64,000 bases of DNA from positions 16,428,687 to 16,492,686 of the forward strand of contig OZ026522.1 of assembly GCA_964019695.1 (NCBI GenBank), given 5' to 3'. Below, one piece after another: positions 47,990-58,835 of the stretch (its first letter is position 1; the number at the start of each line of letters is the position of its first letter). A program made the translations under genes and the position numbers. The notes below the pieces were generated by a model. That model made no database searches, was not told where the DNA came from, and saw nothing but the letters and a program-made list of their open reading frames with translations. This DNA is from Loripinus fragilis. Taxonomy: Eukaryota; Mollusca; Bivalvia; Lucinida; Lucinidae.

Positions 47990-48203
47990 TAACTGGCTCC
48001 CTGCTAGTGTTGTCTGCTGATAACTTTTGCAATCAGTTTGGACCCAGATCAGGCCCAACAAAATGTCTGGCCTGATCTGGGTCCAATCTGTTGACATTCT
48101 GATGGTATTCCTGAAAGATTTTTTTTGAAAACGTTGACTTTGAAATAAATCAGCAGATGACAAAAACAAAGCATGCAAATTAGCCTTTAGGCGAAAAGAG
48201 TTA
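47990..48203 (+). mobile_element. Family E copy, complete core
   Basis: The core gacccagatcaggcccaaca pairs with tgtctggcctgatctgggtc. It is followed by tgacattctgatggtattcc and atcagcagatgacaaaaaca. A family B MITE begins immediately after it. Confidence 0.8.
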
Positions 48204-48624
48204 GAGTAAAACCTGTGTAAAACGGCCACTCAAAATTAGACAAAACAAAGATCTTTATGACAAATGGTAGCTTAATGAAGGTCGAAAGTATTGCAGAATG
48301 CTCCCTTTGGAGCATTCTGCAATACTTTTGACCTGCATTAAGCGATAATTGGTCTTGAAAACCAATGTTGTGTTCTTTTCAAGAGTGGCCGTTTTAGACT
48401 GGTTTTGTTTGTTTGATTTGATTCTTTACGTCCCATCAACAATCTTTCAGTTATAAAGGGACGGTTCTTCCTTGGTTTCAACCAAAACTAAGCTAGGATT
48501 AATGTTCTTGCTCAAGGACACAACACAGTGATGCCGGTGAGGCTCGAACCCGTGGCCCCTTGGTCTCGAGTCAAGCACTCTACCACTGAGCCACTGCGCT
48601 CCCTATTACACAGGTTTTACAGTA
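48204..48624. mobile_element. MITE family B copy interrupted by a SINE
   Basis: The MITE runs 48204-48403, is broken by a - strand SINE (48405-48604), and its end (acacaggttttacagt) resumes at about 48607. Imperfect 13-bp duplicates (ttagactggtttt and ttacacaggtttt) flank the SINE. Confidence 0.82.
48405..48604 (-). mobile_element. tRNA-derived SINE (type S1) nested in a family B MITE
   Basis: Reverse copy with B box ggctcgaacccgtggcccct on the + strand and head ending ccactgcgctccc; best-preserved head in the window. Confidence 0.87.
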
Positions 48625-48988
48625 CATGTAATAAAACAATGATTGAATCCACCCTGTTGCACCCAGCATGGTGTTGCCTTTTTCTGAGTAGTTGCCCTTT
48701 TCCGACGCCGAGCAGTTTTAGGGCACGGTGTAAGCCTCTGACATCATAATGATTGAAAACCCTCACAAAACATAAGTCAACCAAAGAGCAAGCTTGGTGG
48801 ACATTCAGGCCGGGCCCGGGTCATTGTCCCATGATTTCAAAATATGGCCCATCACTTTCCAAGGCAGTGGGCCAAATGGACCCATCATTTTTAGTTGTGA
48901 AAATATCTTACTTTTACATTAATAAAATATTCATCTTACAGAGAGTCTAAGAACTCCACAAAACAGAAAGAACATTTAGGTTGTCAAT

Positions 48989-49175
48989 ACAGTAAAAACC
49001 GGTCTTAAGCAGCCACTCAAAAATAGACAAAACGAAGATCTTAATAACAAATGGTAGTTTAATGAAGGCCAAAAGGATTGCAGAATGCTCCCCTTGGAGC
49101 ATTCTGCAATACTTTTGACCTGCATTAAGAGATAATTGGTCTTTTTGAGTGGCCGCTTAAAACAGGTTTTACTGT
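48989..49175. mobile_element. MITE family B, complete copy
   Basis: Inverted ends acagtaaaaaccggtcttaa and ttaaaacaggttttactgt, with the central stem around gaatgctccccttggagcat. Confidence 0.85.
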
Positions 49176-49524
49176 ATTACATCAGCAGTCAATATACATA
49201 TATGCATACAAGTGTCAGTGTGTTGGTAAAGTACACTACCCAAATGTCAACTGTGTTTAGTTTGATATGCTTTGACCCATCATTTCAGAAAATGGCCCAC
49301 CATTTTTAGCTCCATGGGTCACTTCGGCCCACCAATCTTGAAAAAAATCTGAAGCCCTGGACATTGACTTGGCCCTCCGTTGCAAGCGGACTTCCAACTA
49401 GATCACATGACAAAGTTTTGTTATAGTAGGAAGATAGGAGGCACATTTGGCATGTGATTTTCATAAAAGAGAACATCACAAAAATATAGTTCTAGGTTAC
49501 AATTGATTCAAACAATAAGTTACA

Positions 49525-49775
49525 TATAGGATCTTACATGAGTGTTTATGTTTTATTGAATTTATTAAATGAGTTGAGGAAGATCAATAAAATGCAAGGC
49601 TTGCATGTGTTTTTTTTTGCAACATGTTTAATGAATTCAATAATACAGGAGCACTAATATTAGGGTGTTGCTGTACATATTGTAAAAAACCTCATTTCAT
49701 AACGCTACCTGATAATCCATAAACCACTAGTGGTCTATCGATTTTAATGCATGGTGTTATTTCACCACTAGAGGC
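49525..49775. mobile_element. Family Q element in a DAPK1-like intron
   Basis: Starts aggatcttacatgagtgttt, arm ttttattgaatttattaaat, centre caaggcttgcatg, inverse arm, and tail ataaaccactagtggtctat. Confidence 0.8.
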
Positions 49776-50299
49776 AACATCATATGTTTTGGTTGAGAAA
49801 TAAGAAAATTAACTTTTTGGTACACACTCTTAAATATTTACATTTCCACTGCGACTCTTTAAATGAACCTTTACATTTGAGATGTGGTTCATACCTTCAT
49901 GAACAAATTGATTTAAGCCACACCCACATACGCACCATTTGAGCGGGCTAACATCAAGTCCATCCAATAACGTTGCTTGTTTACTGATGTTTGCGTGACG
50001 TTGAACACGCATCGCCATGGCGTTAAGAGCGAAATTTTGGCATTTTGGCTATTCCCAACCCTACGTTATGTCTGATTTAATGCAAAATATCCGGCAGTGT
50101 TCAATCTAGAGGGTGCCATGGGGCCATTGACCCCCTTTTGGATCAAATGGCCTCTTATTAAAGCTAGACTGGGCCATCTTTACCATTATGTGAATGGGGA
50201 AATATTGGACAGCGTTTTATTTTTATCTGAAATCGAATAAAAATGGTCCCATTTAAAATTTCCTAGATTGAACACTGTCCGGAAAACCAGTAAAGTTAG

Positions 50300-50480
50300 G
50301 TGAAAATTGAAAATTGATACTTGACTGATAATATAAAATGTAAATATAAGTAATAAATTCAATTTTTGGAAGGTTCATGGAATCATGAATACTTCGGAGT
50401 TCACTTACTTTGCCAAGACCTGAAGTATTCATGATTCCACGAACCTTCCAAAAATTGAATTCATTTGTTAAATAAAGGCT
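50300..50480. mobile_element. Palindromic family J element just before a DAPK1-like exon
   Basis: Arms attcaatttttggaaggttc...gaatcatgaatactt and the inverse face each other around cacttactttgccaagacct. A related copy is at 60060-60235. It ends about 15 nt before the exon at 50496. Confidence 0.8.
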
Positions 50481-50495
50481 TGAATGTCATTACAG

Positions 50496-50597
50496 GAAAC
50501 AGGAGAAGCCACTCTACATTGTGCTACCAGTGAGGGCATGTTGACTGTGGTGCAAACCATGTGTGCCTATGGTTGTAAGGTGGACATACAAACTTTA
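50496..50597 (+). CDS. DAPK1: DAPK1-like exon: ankyrin repeat
   Basis: This 102-nt exon is preceded by gtcattacag and followed by gtaagt. It is phase 0 at both ends and encodes 34 residues starting ETGEATLHCATSEGMLTVVQ and ending KVDIQTL. The TLHCA motif, the helix pair and the GCKVDI finger identify an ankyrin repeat. The acceptor region is unusual: a palindromic element (about 50300-50480) ends roughly 15 nt before the exon, so its right arm makes up most of the branch-point zone. The large downstream intron (4.6 kb) carries a nested TTAA foldback element, a long dispersed repeat and several MITEs. Confidence 0.85.
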
Positions 50598-50703
50598 GTA
50601 AGTTGATAAGCCCTTTGTATACTGAAAAAACCCCTAAAAGGGTACATCGTACTTTGGCAAATGACTATTTGCTAGGATCAAAACAACATCCAGGGGCAAA
50701 AGT

Positions 50704-51525
50704 ACAGTAAACCCTGTCTTAAGGGGCCACTCAAAACGAAGACCAAAAGTTGTTTTTTAAGACCGATTATCGCTTAATGCGGGTCAAAAGTATTGCAGAA
50801 TGCTCCAAGAGGAGCGTTCTGCAATACTTTCGACCTTCATTAAGGGGATATATCTTTCAAAAGCTCTTACTTGCATAAAAATTTTCCCGTATAAACAAGA
50901 ATTGCTTTTTTGTCAAGGAGACGGATACCTTTGGCCACATTGTTGTATGAACAACTTATACATCTCACATAGATCACATTACGCCCCAACATACAGCTTT
51001 TGAGCAATCGGCAGCATGCTTATCAGTCTTTTTAGAGTTACTTCCTGGTTTGATACCATTAACAATGCTGTGACACGCTGGATGAACTTTAGACAAAACC
51101 ATTTGCATGAACATGACCTACAATTATTCGACTACAATGTTTAGAAGTATTTTCGCCCAAAATGTACAAATATTTGGTAGTAAAATATAAATTTTCAATT
51201 TTTGCTTATGAATTTTTCAAGGTCAAATTGAAAAATTATAAATAATGCCAGAAATACATAATATTTGGGTCAAAATACATGCTGCCGATTGCTCAAAAGC
51301 TGTATGTTGGGGCGTAAAGTGATCTATGTAAGATGTATAAGTTGTTCATACAACAATGTGGCCAAAGGTATCCGTCTCCTTGACAAAAAAGCAATTCTTG
51401 TTTATACAGGAAAATTTTCATGCAAGTAAGAGCTTTTAAAAGATATATCTCCTTAAGCTACCGTTTGTCATAAAGATCTTTCTTTTGTCTATTTTTGAGT
51501 GGCCGCTTAAGACAGGTTTTACTGT
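50704..51525. mobile_element. MITE family B copy split by the TTAA foldback element
   Basis: Left part 50704-50843 (acagtaaaccctgtcttaag) and right part 51453-51525 (ending gacaggttttactgt) join into one standard family B copy once the 609-bp insertion is removed. Confidence 0.88.
50844..51452. mobile_element. TTAA-flanked foldback element, 609 bp, nested in a MITE
   Basis: TTAA at 50840-50843 and 51453-51456 flanks two arms of about 175 bp (50844-51018 and 51279-51452) that are near-perfect inverted copies. Each starts GGRGATATATCTTT and ends at agcatg. The 260-bp centre is AT-rich. The element splits a family B MITE at its internal ttaag, and removing it with one TTAA restores an intact family B sequence. 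The 67-codon open frame at its left arm is incidental. Confidence 0.9.
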
Positions 51526-51756
51526 ACACCATATTTTAGATACTTCTATCAGGTAACCCCTTCAAATACAACATGGGCAATCCCTTTCTTATTGTATCTC
51601 TATGTAGCCTAAGGGAAAACCCATCAGAATACAAACCTTCAAATTTCCTCTTATTACATAGGCATGAAACGCACCATTAAATTTTTGCCTACAAGGTAGC
51701 TTTTCATGTGTTTTTATCGCAGTTGATAGTTTGATAAAACTAGGTATGGAGATATA

Positions 51757-53960
51757 ATTAGCTCACCTGAGCCAAAGGCCCCAAGGTAAGCTAATAGTAT
51801 ACCAGTGACTCCGGCGTTCGTTGTCCATCAACATTTTCAAACATCTTCTCCTCTGAAACTACTGGACCAATTCAACTCAAATTTCATATGGAGACTCCTT
51901 AGGATGGGGGAACGAAAGTTAGTTCAAATTGTCCTGTTCACATGACCAAGATGGCCGCCACGCCCATATATGGTAAAAACCCTTTAAAAATCTTCTCCAG
52001 AACCAGAAGGCCGATGACCTTGGGAGCTGGTATGTAGCATTGGGGATGTGGGGCCTACCAAGTTTGTTCAATTGATGATCCTAGGTTGACCTTGACCTAC
52101 TTAACGTCAAGGTCGAATTTGCTTCCTAATGCATTTAAATGGGAATTTTTTTGAAAAGTTGATCTTTTGAAAATTGTTAAAGCCAAAGTCATTATAATCG
52201 CTAGATATGTTTAACTTAATGGGAAAATGGCTATAAATAAGTCCCAAAGGTCAAGGTTGACCTTTGACCTTTCACTTGAGGTCACTCATATTGGATTCCC
52301 ATCAATGTATTAACACAGTTTTCTCAGAAACCATTAAGCCAATCAAACTCAAAGGGGTACGCGCATTAAGAGGCTGTTTTGGCCCCCCTATAAGGTCAAA
52401 AAATAAAAGTTGTTCTTCACAAGTTTCTTTTTATTAGTTTATTAGAACAATAGCCAAAGTGTAAAAGTCTGGCATTGATTCTACTTTTACGGTTGCTATG
52501 GTAACAAAAATGGCCGCCAAAATAGGCTGAAAATAGGAAAGTGACCATTTTGGAGCAAATTTGAGACATGTAACAGAGGAGTTAATATAGAGCACGTCAA
52601 GCAAATACTAAAAAAATATTTTAACAGATGATGAGAATTATCACGGCACACAATAAATTAAAAGTTTTTTTTTTGTTATTTGCTTGTGCTTATATATAAT
52701 TCTTAAAAATTCTGTCTCCAAAAGCCTCAAATTTGGCCTAAAATGGCAATTTCTCTATTTTTAGCCTATTTTGTCGGCCATTTTGGTTACCATTCAACCG
52801 GTAAAAGTAAAATAAATGCCAGAATTTTACACTTGGGCTATTCTGCTAATAAACAAATAAGATGAAATTGGTGAAAAGCAACTTTCAGTTTTTGGCTCTA
52901 GAGGGGGCCAAAATAGCCTCTTAATACTCATACCCCTTCATATGAAGACCCTTTTGATAATGTAGCCAAAATATATACAAATTGTTCTGGTCACATGGCC
53001 AAGATGGCCGACATGCCCATATATGGTAAAAACCGTTTAAAAATCTTCTTCTCCAGAACCAGATAGTTGATGACCTTAGGATTTGGTAAGTAACATTTGG
53101 GATGTTGGGCCTACCAAGTTTGTCCAAATGATGTTCCTAGGTTGACCTTGACCTACTTAACATCAAGGTCAAATTTGCTTCCTAATGCATTTAAATTGTA
53201 TTTTTTTTGAAAAGTTAATTTTTTGAATACTGTTGAAGCCAAAGTCCTTATTCTCACCTGTTAAACCTAATGAGACAATCGCTATAAATAAGTTCCAAAG
53301 GTCAAGGTTGACCTTTCAGCCAAGTTCGCTCATATTGGAGTCCCATCAATATATTAAAACCTAGTTTTCTCAGAAACCACTAAGCCAATTGAACTCAAAT
53401 TTTATATGGCAACTCCTTAAGTTGAGGGGAGTAAATTTATAACAAATGTTTATGGTCACATGACCAAGATGGCCGCCATGCCCATATAAGGTCAAACCCC
53501 TTTAAATTACTTCTTCTCTGGAACCAAAAGAATCATGAATCTGGTTTGACCTTGACCGTTTTTACGGCAAGGCCAAGTTTGATTCGTAATGCATAATGCA
53601 TTTTACTATAACTGTTTAAGCGGAAATCATAATACTTGAGAGAAATGTTAAAACGAATGAGACACTTGAATATAAGCACCAAAGGTCAAGCTGATCTATG
53701 ACCTTACATCCAAGGCCACTCACTTTGGGCTGCCACATACATATCTAAACATCATTTTTCCCCGAAATCACTGAGCTGTTTGAACTCAAATTTAATATGG
53801 AGTATTCAGTTGATATAAATATGATACTTGACCAAAATGGCCACCATGCCCATATAAGGTAAAACAAAATATGTTTGAATAATAAGCCTTAGTTGACCGT
53901 GACCTATTTTAACATTATTAAGGAGATCAGGTGAGCGTTTCAGGACCTTCGGGTCCTCTA
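51757..53960. repeat. Dispersed repeat R with four degenerate internal subrepeats
   Basis: It opens with agctcacctgagcc and ends near gatcaggtgagcgtttcagg, an inverted match of about ten bases. Inside, the block containing cacatgaccaagatggccgc recurs near 51940, 52990, 53458 and 53828, each followed by catata(t/a)gg and later by a gttgaccttgacct segment. The copies are diverged. A TTAA palindrome (52366-52924) is inserted. No coding capacity is seen. Confidence 0.8.
52366..52924. mobile_element. TTAA-flanked palindromic element inside a longer dispersed repeat
   Basis: The ends are ttaagaggctgttttggccc and its imperfect inverse (gggccaaaatagcctcttaa). The inverted similarity continues inward for about 200 bp, including caaaatggccgcc on the left and its counterpart on the right. 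TTAA at both edges suggests the same type of integration as the other TTAA elements. It interrupts the 51757-53960 repeat. Confidence 0.8.
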
Positions 53961-53966
53961 GTTTTA

Positions 53967-54203
53967 AACTGTGACATGAGATTTCCAACAATGTGGTATG
54001 TGCGACCAGCAACGACTCAGATCAGCCTGCGCATATGCGCAGTCTGATATCAGAGCCTTTACTAGTTGCTTGAATATTCTATGACAGTTAAGCTGCTGAC
54101 CGAACATCATTTAGAGTTTCTCAGCTTAAAAGGAGGCTGCACAGGCTCATCTGAGTCTACACTTGCCAAATGCCACACTGTTGTAAATCACATGTCACGG
54201 CTC
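53967..54203 (+). mobile_element. MITE family A copy directly after repeat R
   Basis: It is full length, with ends aactgtgacatgagattt and acatgtcacggctc, and starts within a few bases of the end of repeat R. Confidence 0.85.
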
Positions 54204-54238
54204 ACATTTTGTCAAAATGTAATCTTCCTTTTTGTCAG

Positions 54239-54435
54239 ACAGTAAAATTTGTATAAAACGGCCCCTCAAAAATAGACAAAACAAAGATCTTAATGACAAA
54301 AAATAGCTTAATGAAGGTCGAAAGTATTGCAGAATGCTTCCAGCAACACTTTTGACCTGCATGAAGTGATAATTGGTCTTGAAAACCAATTTCTGGTCTT
54401 TTTGAGAGTGGCTGTTTTACACAGGTTTTACAGTA
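54239..54435. mobile_element. MITE family B copy
   Basis: Ends acagtaaaatttgtataaaa and acacaggttttacagt. The central stem has lost part of one arm (gaatgcttccagcaacactt). Confidence 0.83.
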
Positions 54436-54551
54436 CCTCCCTTGAATGAATGAAGAGTCAATAACAATAAATATGTTTCTCCATAGGCATCACTTCATCT
54501 TTGCATGACAATGACAGATTGCAGTAGACACTCCGTATCTCATCTGACATT

Positions 54552-54776
54552 AACCCATTTAAGCCTAGCATCCTTTTTGTAAGACATAGGCCAACAGTGC
54601 AGACTAAGATCAGACGCCACAGAATGTGGCATCTGATCAGGGTCTCCACTGTTTGCTTACAGAATGTTCCACTAAAATTTGAATAAAAATTAATAATACC
54701 ACCGAACAACCCTTAAAATGGTAATGGACTGGCTCGATTGATAGGAATGGGAAAATCCATTCGGCTTAAATGGGTT
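54552..54776 (-). mobile_element. MITE family C copy
   Basis: Ends aacccatttaagcctagcat and attcggcttaaatgggtt; core agatcagacgccacagaatg with its partner. Confidence 0.85.
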
Positions 54777-54988
54777 TGAATATACTTGGTTGTCAGTTTG
54801 TAACTCCTTATCATTTACCTTTAGGTCGGGATGGGGGGGGGGGGGGGGGGGGTTGGCCATCTCCTCAGATTGGTATTTTTTATCCTGTTAACCTACAGCA
54901 TTCCAGTTTTTAACTTTTTGTTACAAACATTGTGTAAAACAGTGTCTGTCTGTCCGTGTCTGTCTCTTCATTGTAATCAACCTTGCTT

Positions 54989-55218
54989 CTAGGTTAAACT
55001 TTTTTCATGCTCAACTGAGCATGAAATTTCAACTGCTCGTTAAAACTAAAATGCTGAAAAATAAAGTTTCCTTGCTTTCCTACTCTCAGATGTTGCATTT
55101 GTTATGCTCATAAATGTTAAAAATGCCAACAATTGTTGGCATTTTAACATTTATATGCATGTTAAATTTCATGCTCAGTTGGAGTTGAGCACGAAAAAAG
55201 TTTTATAACCTCGGGGCC
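54989..55218 (+). mobile_element. MITE family D copy ending 20 nt before a DAPK1-like exon
   Basis: Centre aaaatgccaacaattgttgg is a perfect short palindrome; right end aaaagttttataacctcggg. Only about 20 nt (gcctcgtcacctttttgttgcag region) separate it from the exon at 55239. Confidence 0.85.
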
Positions 55219-55238
55219 TCGTCACCTTTTTGTTGCAG

Positions 55239-55418
55239 GAGACGAATGTTACCGCCTTGCATATTGCCAGTAAGTGTGGTCTAATAGAAATAGTCCGCTG
55301 TCTGCTTCTCTCTGGTGCTTGTCCTACCACTCCGAACAAAGATGGCGTTTCGCCGGAAATCATGGCACTGGCTGAAGGATTTACCTCAATAGCAGAGTTG
55401 CTCAACAAAATGAAGGGA
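55239..55418 (+). CDS. DAPK1: DAPK1-like exon: last ankyrin repeat plus capping repeat
   Basis: This 180-nt exon (acceptor tttttgttgcag, donor gtaagt, phase 0 at both ends) encodes 60 residues. The first half, ETNVTALHIASKCGLIEIVR onward to CPTTPNK, is a full ankyrin repeat. The second half, DGVSPEIMALAEGFTSIAEL then LNKMKG, is a shortened helix pair that caps the array. This repeat plus capping helix directly before a ROC domain is the arrangement known in DAPK1. A MITE of family D (54989-55218) ends 20 nt before the exon, leaving only a short native polypyrimidine tract. An open frame on the opposite strand here is a shadow of this exon. Confidence 0.9.
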
Positions 55419-55429
55419 GTAAGTGCTTG

Positions 55430-55915
55430 TAAATCCATGGGAGAAAGTTTTCAGGATTATACCTGAAATCAGGATTTTGAGGCTGACTTTCCATAGAAAG
55501 TCAGCCTCAAAATCCTGAATTAGGCAGATTATTATAACTTCTCTGATTTTTTTTTGAAGGAGCTCAGTGGCTCAGTGGTAGAGTGCTTGACTCAAGACCG
55601 AGGGGCCGCGGGTTTGATCCTCACCGGCGTCACTGCGCTGTGGTCCTTGAGCAAGACACATTACTGGTTCAACCAAGGAAGACCTGTCCCTGTTTAACTG
55701 AAAGATTGTTGATGGGATGTAACGAATCAAATCAAACAAACAAATCAAACAAAAAACCTCTCTGATTTAATTTCAGTTCATCTAAGGACAATTGACCAGT
55801 CCATTGAACTTGAAATTATTAATGTTTTGTAGGCATACAACAAGTTTTAAGATCCGAATTTCAAAAGTTCAGGATTTTGGAAAATTTGAACTTTCACCCA
55901 TGTAAATCAGATGAC
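55430..55915. mobile_element. CATGGGTGAAAG-family element interrupted by a SINE
   Basis: Ends catgggagaaagttttcagg and gaactttcacccatg. The stem gaggctgactttc...gaaagtcagcctc is intact. A SINE (55557-55755) sits in the middle with a 10-bp duplicate tctctgattt at 55540-55549 and 55759-55768. Confidence 0.85.
55557..55755 (+). mobile_element. tRNA-derived SINE (type S1) with 10-bp target duplication
   Basis: Head aggagctcagtggctcagtg, B box cgggtttgatcc, tail of repeated aaatcaaac. It sits inside a CATGGGTGAAAG-family element, flanked by tctctgattt twice. Confidence 0.9.
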
Positions 55916-55959
55916 TTTTTGAGAATTTGTTCGGCGTTATAAATAGAGGATCTTGCACA

Positions 55960-56085
55960 AGTACCAGGGGTCCTGCGTTTGATCCCCATCTCCTCTAGTC
56001 TTTGGGATAAGACTAAAAGCTGTGGCCCTGTCTCCATCTGAGTTTAGCTGTTGGTGGGACTTTAAACACAGATTTACTCGCTCAT
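55960..56085 (+). mobile_element. SINE type S3, head partly missing
   Basis: Retains accaggggtcctgcgtttga, tcctctagtctttgggataa and agtttagctgttggtgggac. Confidence 0.7.
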
Positions 56086-56089
56086 CATT

Positions 56090-56400
56090 ACAGGAGTCCT
56101 CATTTAATTAAACTTAATGCGAAAAGGGGATAAAATGTGAGGCAGGCCTCACATTTTATCCCTTGTCTCCAACATTTTTTTTAATAAATTCCATAATACA
56201 GGAGTAGGAATGTTAGATTCTATTTATCATATGACATTTTAATGATTTTACAATCATATGTTTGCTGTAAACCATCAAGATTTTGCCGCATACATGTGAC
56301 ATTGTCATCGGTGTCATTTCATAATGTTACCCCAATCTGTAAATCACTGATTGATTCAAAGATTTTAATACTTGGCATTATACCACTCCCATCTTATCGG
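56090..56400. mobile_element. Family Q element with strong central hairpin
   Basis: Centre ggataaaatgtgaggcaggc faces gcctcacattttatccc; then ataatacaggagtaggaatg and a ttagattctatttatcatat tail. It ends where a family I element begins. Confidence 0.8.
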
Positions 56401-56405
56401 CATAT

Positions 56406-56904
56406 GATACAACAACGCAACTAGCAACTTAGCAATATACTCCCACGAAACATCTCAAGATAGCTGCCAGAAGCATAAAATAGACAGTCTAGTATTGCCA
56501 TCCATGTGCATGACAAACTACATGAAAAGTTGTTCATTTCTACATGCTCGTTTCTTTGAATAAATAAAAGTGGTTGAAATTTGTTTAAAAAAAGCTTATG
56601 GTGAAAAACTAATTTATTGAAAAAACATATGTTGTAGGTACACATTGGAATTGCCTCATAGAGGCAATTCCAATGTGTACCTACATCATATGTTACTGAA
56701 AATAAGGAAGAATACTATTTGGAAATTTACATTTTCCAAGTATCATGTCGATTGTCTTTACCTCTTTTAAACATCCCAAACTGCCAATCATTATTAAAAT
56801 TCCTGTCACTACTGCAAATTGTTTTAAATTTACATGACAGCTATATCTCCAAATTGGAGTTCATGAACTACCTCTTTGCTAAGCTGCTAATTGCGTGGTT
56901 GTAA
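56406..56904 (+). mobile_element. Family I element, complete copy
   Basis: Inverted ends of about 26 bp: gatacaacaacgcaactagc and gctaattgcgtggttgtaaa. The centre (56635-56690) is a near-perfect hairpin around aattgcctcatagaggcaat. No coding frame. Confidence 0.83.
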
Positions 56905-57403
56905 ATTCTTATCATTGTAATGTCATAGTGATATTATCATCTAATTTGTCATCTCAGCATTTTCAGGACTCGAGAGCTTATGTTGAGATATATAGGCAAA
57001 ATTTAAAGATGAGCAAGAAAAAAATCTCTATTTGCAGGGTTCAAGCTGGGCCCTGACAGTAAGGACAAGTGACTTCTCCCTCCAGGAAAATTAGGGAGAA
57101 GTGACAGTCAGATAGGGAGAAGTTATAGCTCAAAATCATGGCATTTTCTGTCAGTTTAGAAGCAAATTAGCCATTTAATATGGAAGGAGAAACTCGATGC
57201 AGTGGTAGAAGATTGTCACCACAGCTTGCGTTTGTATAGTGAATTTCCCTATTTTTTTTTAAGGAGACTCCCACTTCTCCCTGGGTTTAATTAAATGCAA
57301 AATTTGGGCCCCTAGGGCAACTATTTCACCCTAGTCGCCCCCTACCTTAAAATCTGTATTTATATGACAAGCTGTTTAGAGATACATTGATCAGGATCAC
57401 CAA

Positions 57404-58160
57404 TTGAGCCGTGACATGAAATTTCCAACAATGTGGTATGTGCCACCAGCAAAGGCTCAGACCAGCCTAGGCATACGCAGATTTGCTAGTCACTTGAATA
57501 TTCTATGACTGTTTAGCTACTGACTGAGCATCATTTGGAGTTCCTAGGCTCAAAAGGAGGCTACACAGGCTTGTCTGATGTTGTAATTAACATGAATAGT
57601 CTCAGTGCTATGATTTGTATCATAATTTGAACCATGCCATGAGATTTCCATTGATCAGGATCACCAGTTGAGCTGTGACATGAGATTTCCAACAATGCGG
57701 TATGTGCAACCCAGCAAAGGCTCAGACCAGCCTAGGCATACGCGGATTTGCTAGTCACTTGAATATTCTATGACTGTTTAGCTACTGACTGAGCATCATT
57801 TGGAGTTCCCAGGCTCAAAAGGAGGCTACACAGGTTTGTCTGATGTCGTAATTAACATGAATAGTCTCAGTGCTATGATTTGTATCATAATTTGAACCAT
57901 GCCATGAGATTTCCATTGATCAGGATCACCAGTTGAGCTGTGACATGAGATTTCCAACAATGCGGTATGTGCAACCAGCAAAAGCTCAGGTCAGCCTATG
58001 CATATGAGCAGTCTGATCAGAGCCTTTGCTAGTCACTTGAATATTCTATGACTGTTAAGCTACTGACTGAGCATCATTTGGAGTTCCAAGGCTCAAAAGG
58101 AAGCTTCGCACGCTCATCTGAGTCTATTCATGTCAAAATGCCACTTTGTTAGAAATCATG
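57404..58160. repeat. 265-bp tandem triplication built on family A MITE
   Basis: Unit starts at about 57406, 57670 and 57935 are 264-265 bp apart. Each unit holds a left MITE end (gagc(c/t)gtgacatgagattt) and the MITE body. The first two copies share the same internal deletion after the cataygc arm and the same 80-bp tail (ttgtatcataatttgaacca). The third is closer to a complete MITE, so the duplication used a MITE plus its flank. Confidence 0.88.
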
Positions 58161-58590
58161 CAGGGGACAAAAATATTTTAACATTGCACTTGTCCTGCTG
58201 GTCGAGTGACTTACTGTTTTCACTCATCCTGCAAACACATGCACTTGTCCATAAGTATAAACAATATTTTATTCAAATATAAAGTACATCAAGATGCAAC
58301 AGATACATCATATATACAGTACAATACATTTGAAAGGGATACAGAAATAAGTCTTAGACTTGTTTGAATCTGCTTCCCTTTAAAAGCGTATGCAATACAG
58401 AACATAAGGGTGTAATATGTAACATGACTTCCTGGAGTAATTCTTCCCAAAGCACTCGTCTGCTTTGGAAAGAAATACTCACCCTTTATAGATATCACTA
58501 GTAATTACGAGCGGACAAGTGGAATTTTTTCCCCTGTCACATTTCGCGGACCATTTCTAGGAGAAAAATTTATGATCATTTTTTTACTAG

Positions 58591-58783
58591 GAACGAGGAG
58601 AGACGTACATTAAACAGTTGATGCTATCATCTTTGCCACTGCCACAGGTCAAGGTCAAATTTCTTGGTTCCACTGGCGTTGGAAAGAGCACGCTGATTGA
58701 AACGTTAAAATGTGGCCTTTTTAGCAGTTTCTTTCGAAGGTCCCGCTTAACTAGTCATGGGAACTCTCCACAAAGCAATAAAG
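58591..58783 (+). CDS. DAPK1: DAPK1-like exon: ROC GTPase domain, P-loop
   Basis: The exon runs from acceptor tttttttactag to donor gtattc (193 nt, entering at phase 0 and leaving at phase 1). It encodes ERGETYIKQLMLSSLPLPQ, then VKVKFLGSTGVGKSTLIETL, then KCGLFSSFFRR and a Ser/Asn-rich tail. GSTGVGKST is a canonical Walker A/P-loop (GxxxxGKS/T) on a hydrophobic beta strand. The following ETLKCGLFSSFFRR stretch is characteristic of the DAPK1 ROC region, where a basic segment follows the first helix. In DAPK1 this domain binds GTP and modulates kinase output; for this animal that role is inferred. A competing ATG at 58618 lies inside the exon and is not the start. Confidence 0.93.
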
Positions 58784-58835
58784 GTATTCCACTACTCTCA
58801 GCTCCTTTACTAGCAGTGACTATTGTCATATGCTT

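Noticed and set aside
55175..55438. 87-codon - strand frame
   Set aside because: It is antisense to the ankyrin exon at 55239-55418.
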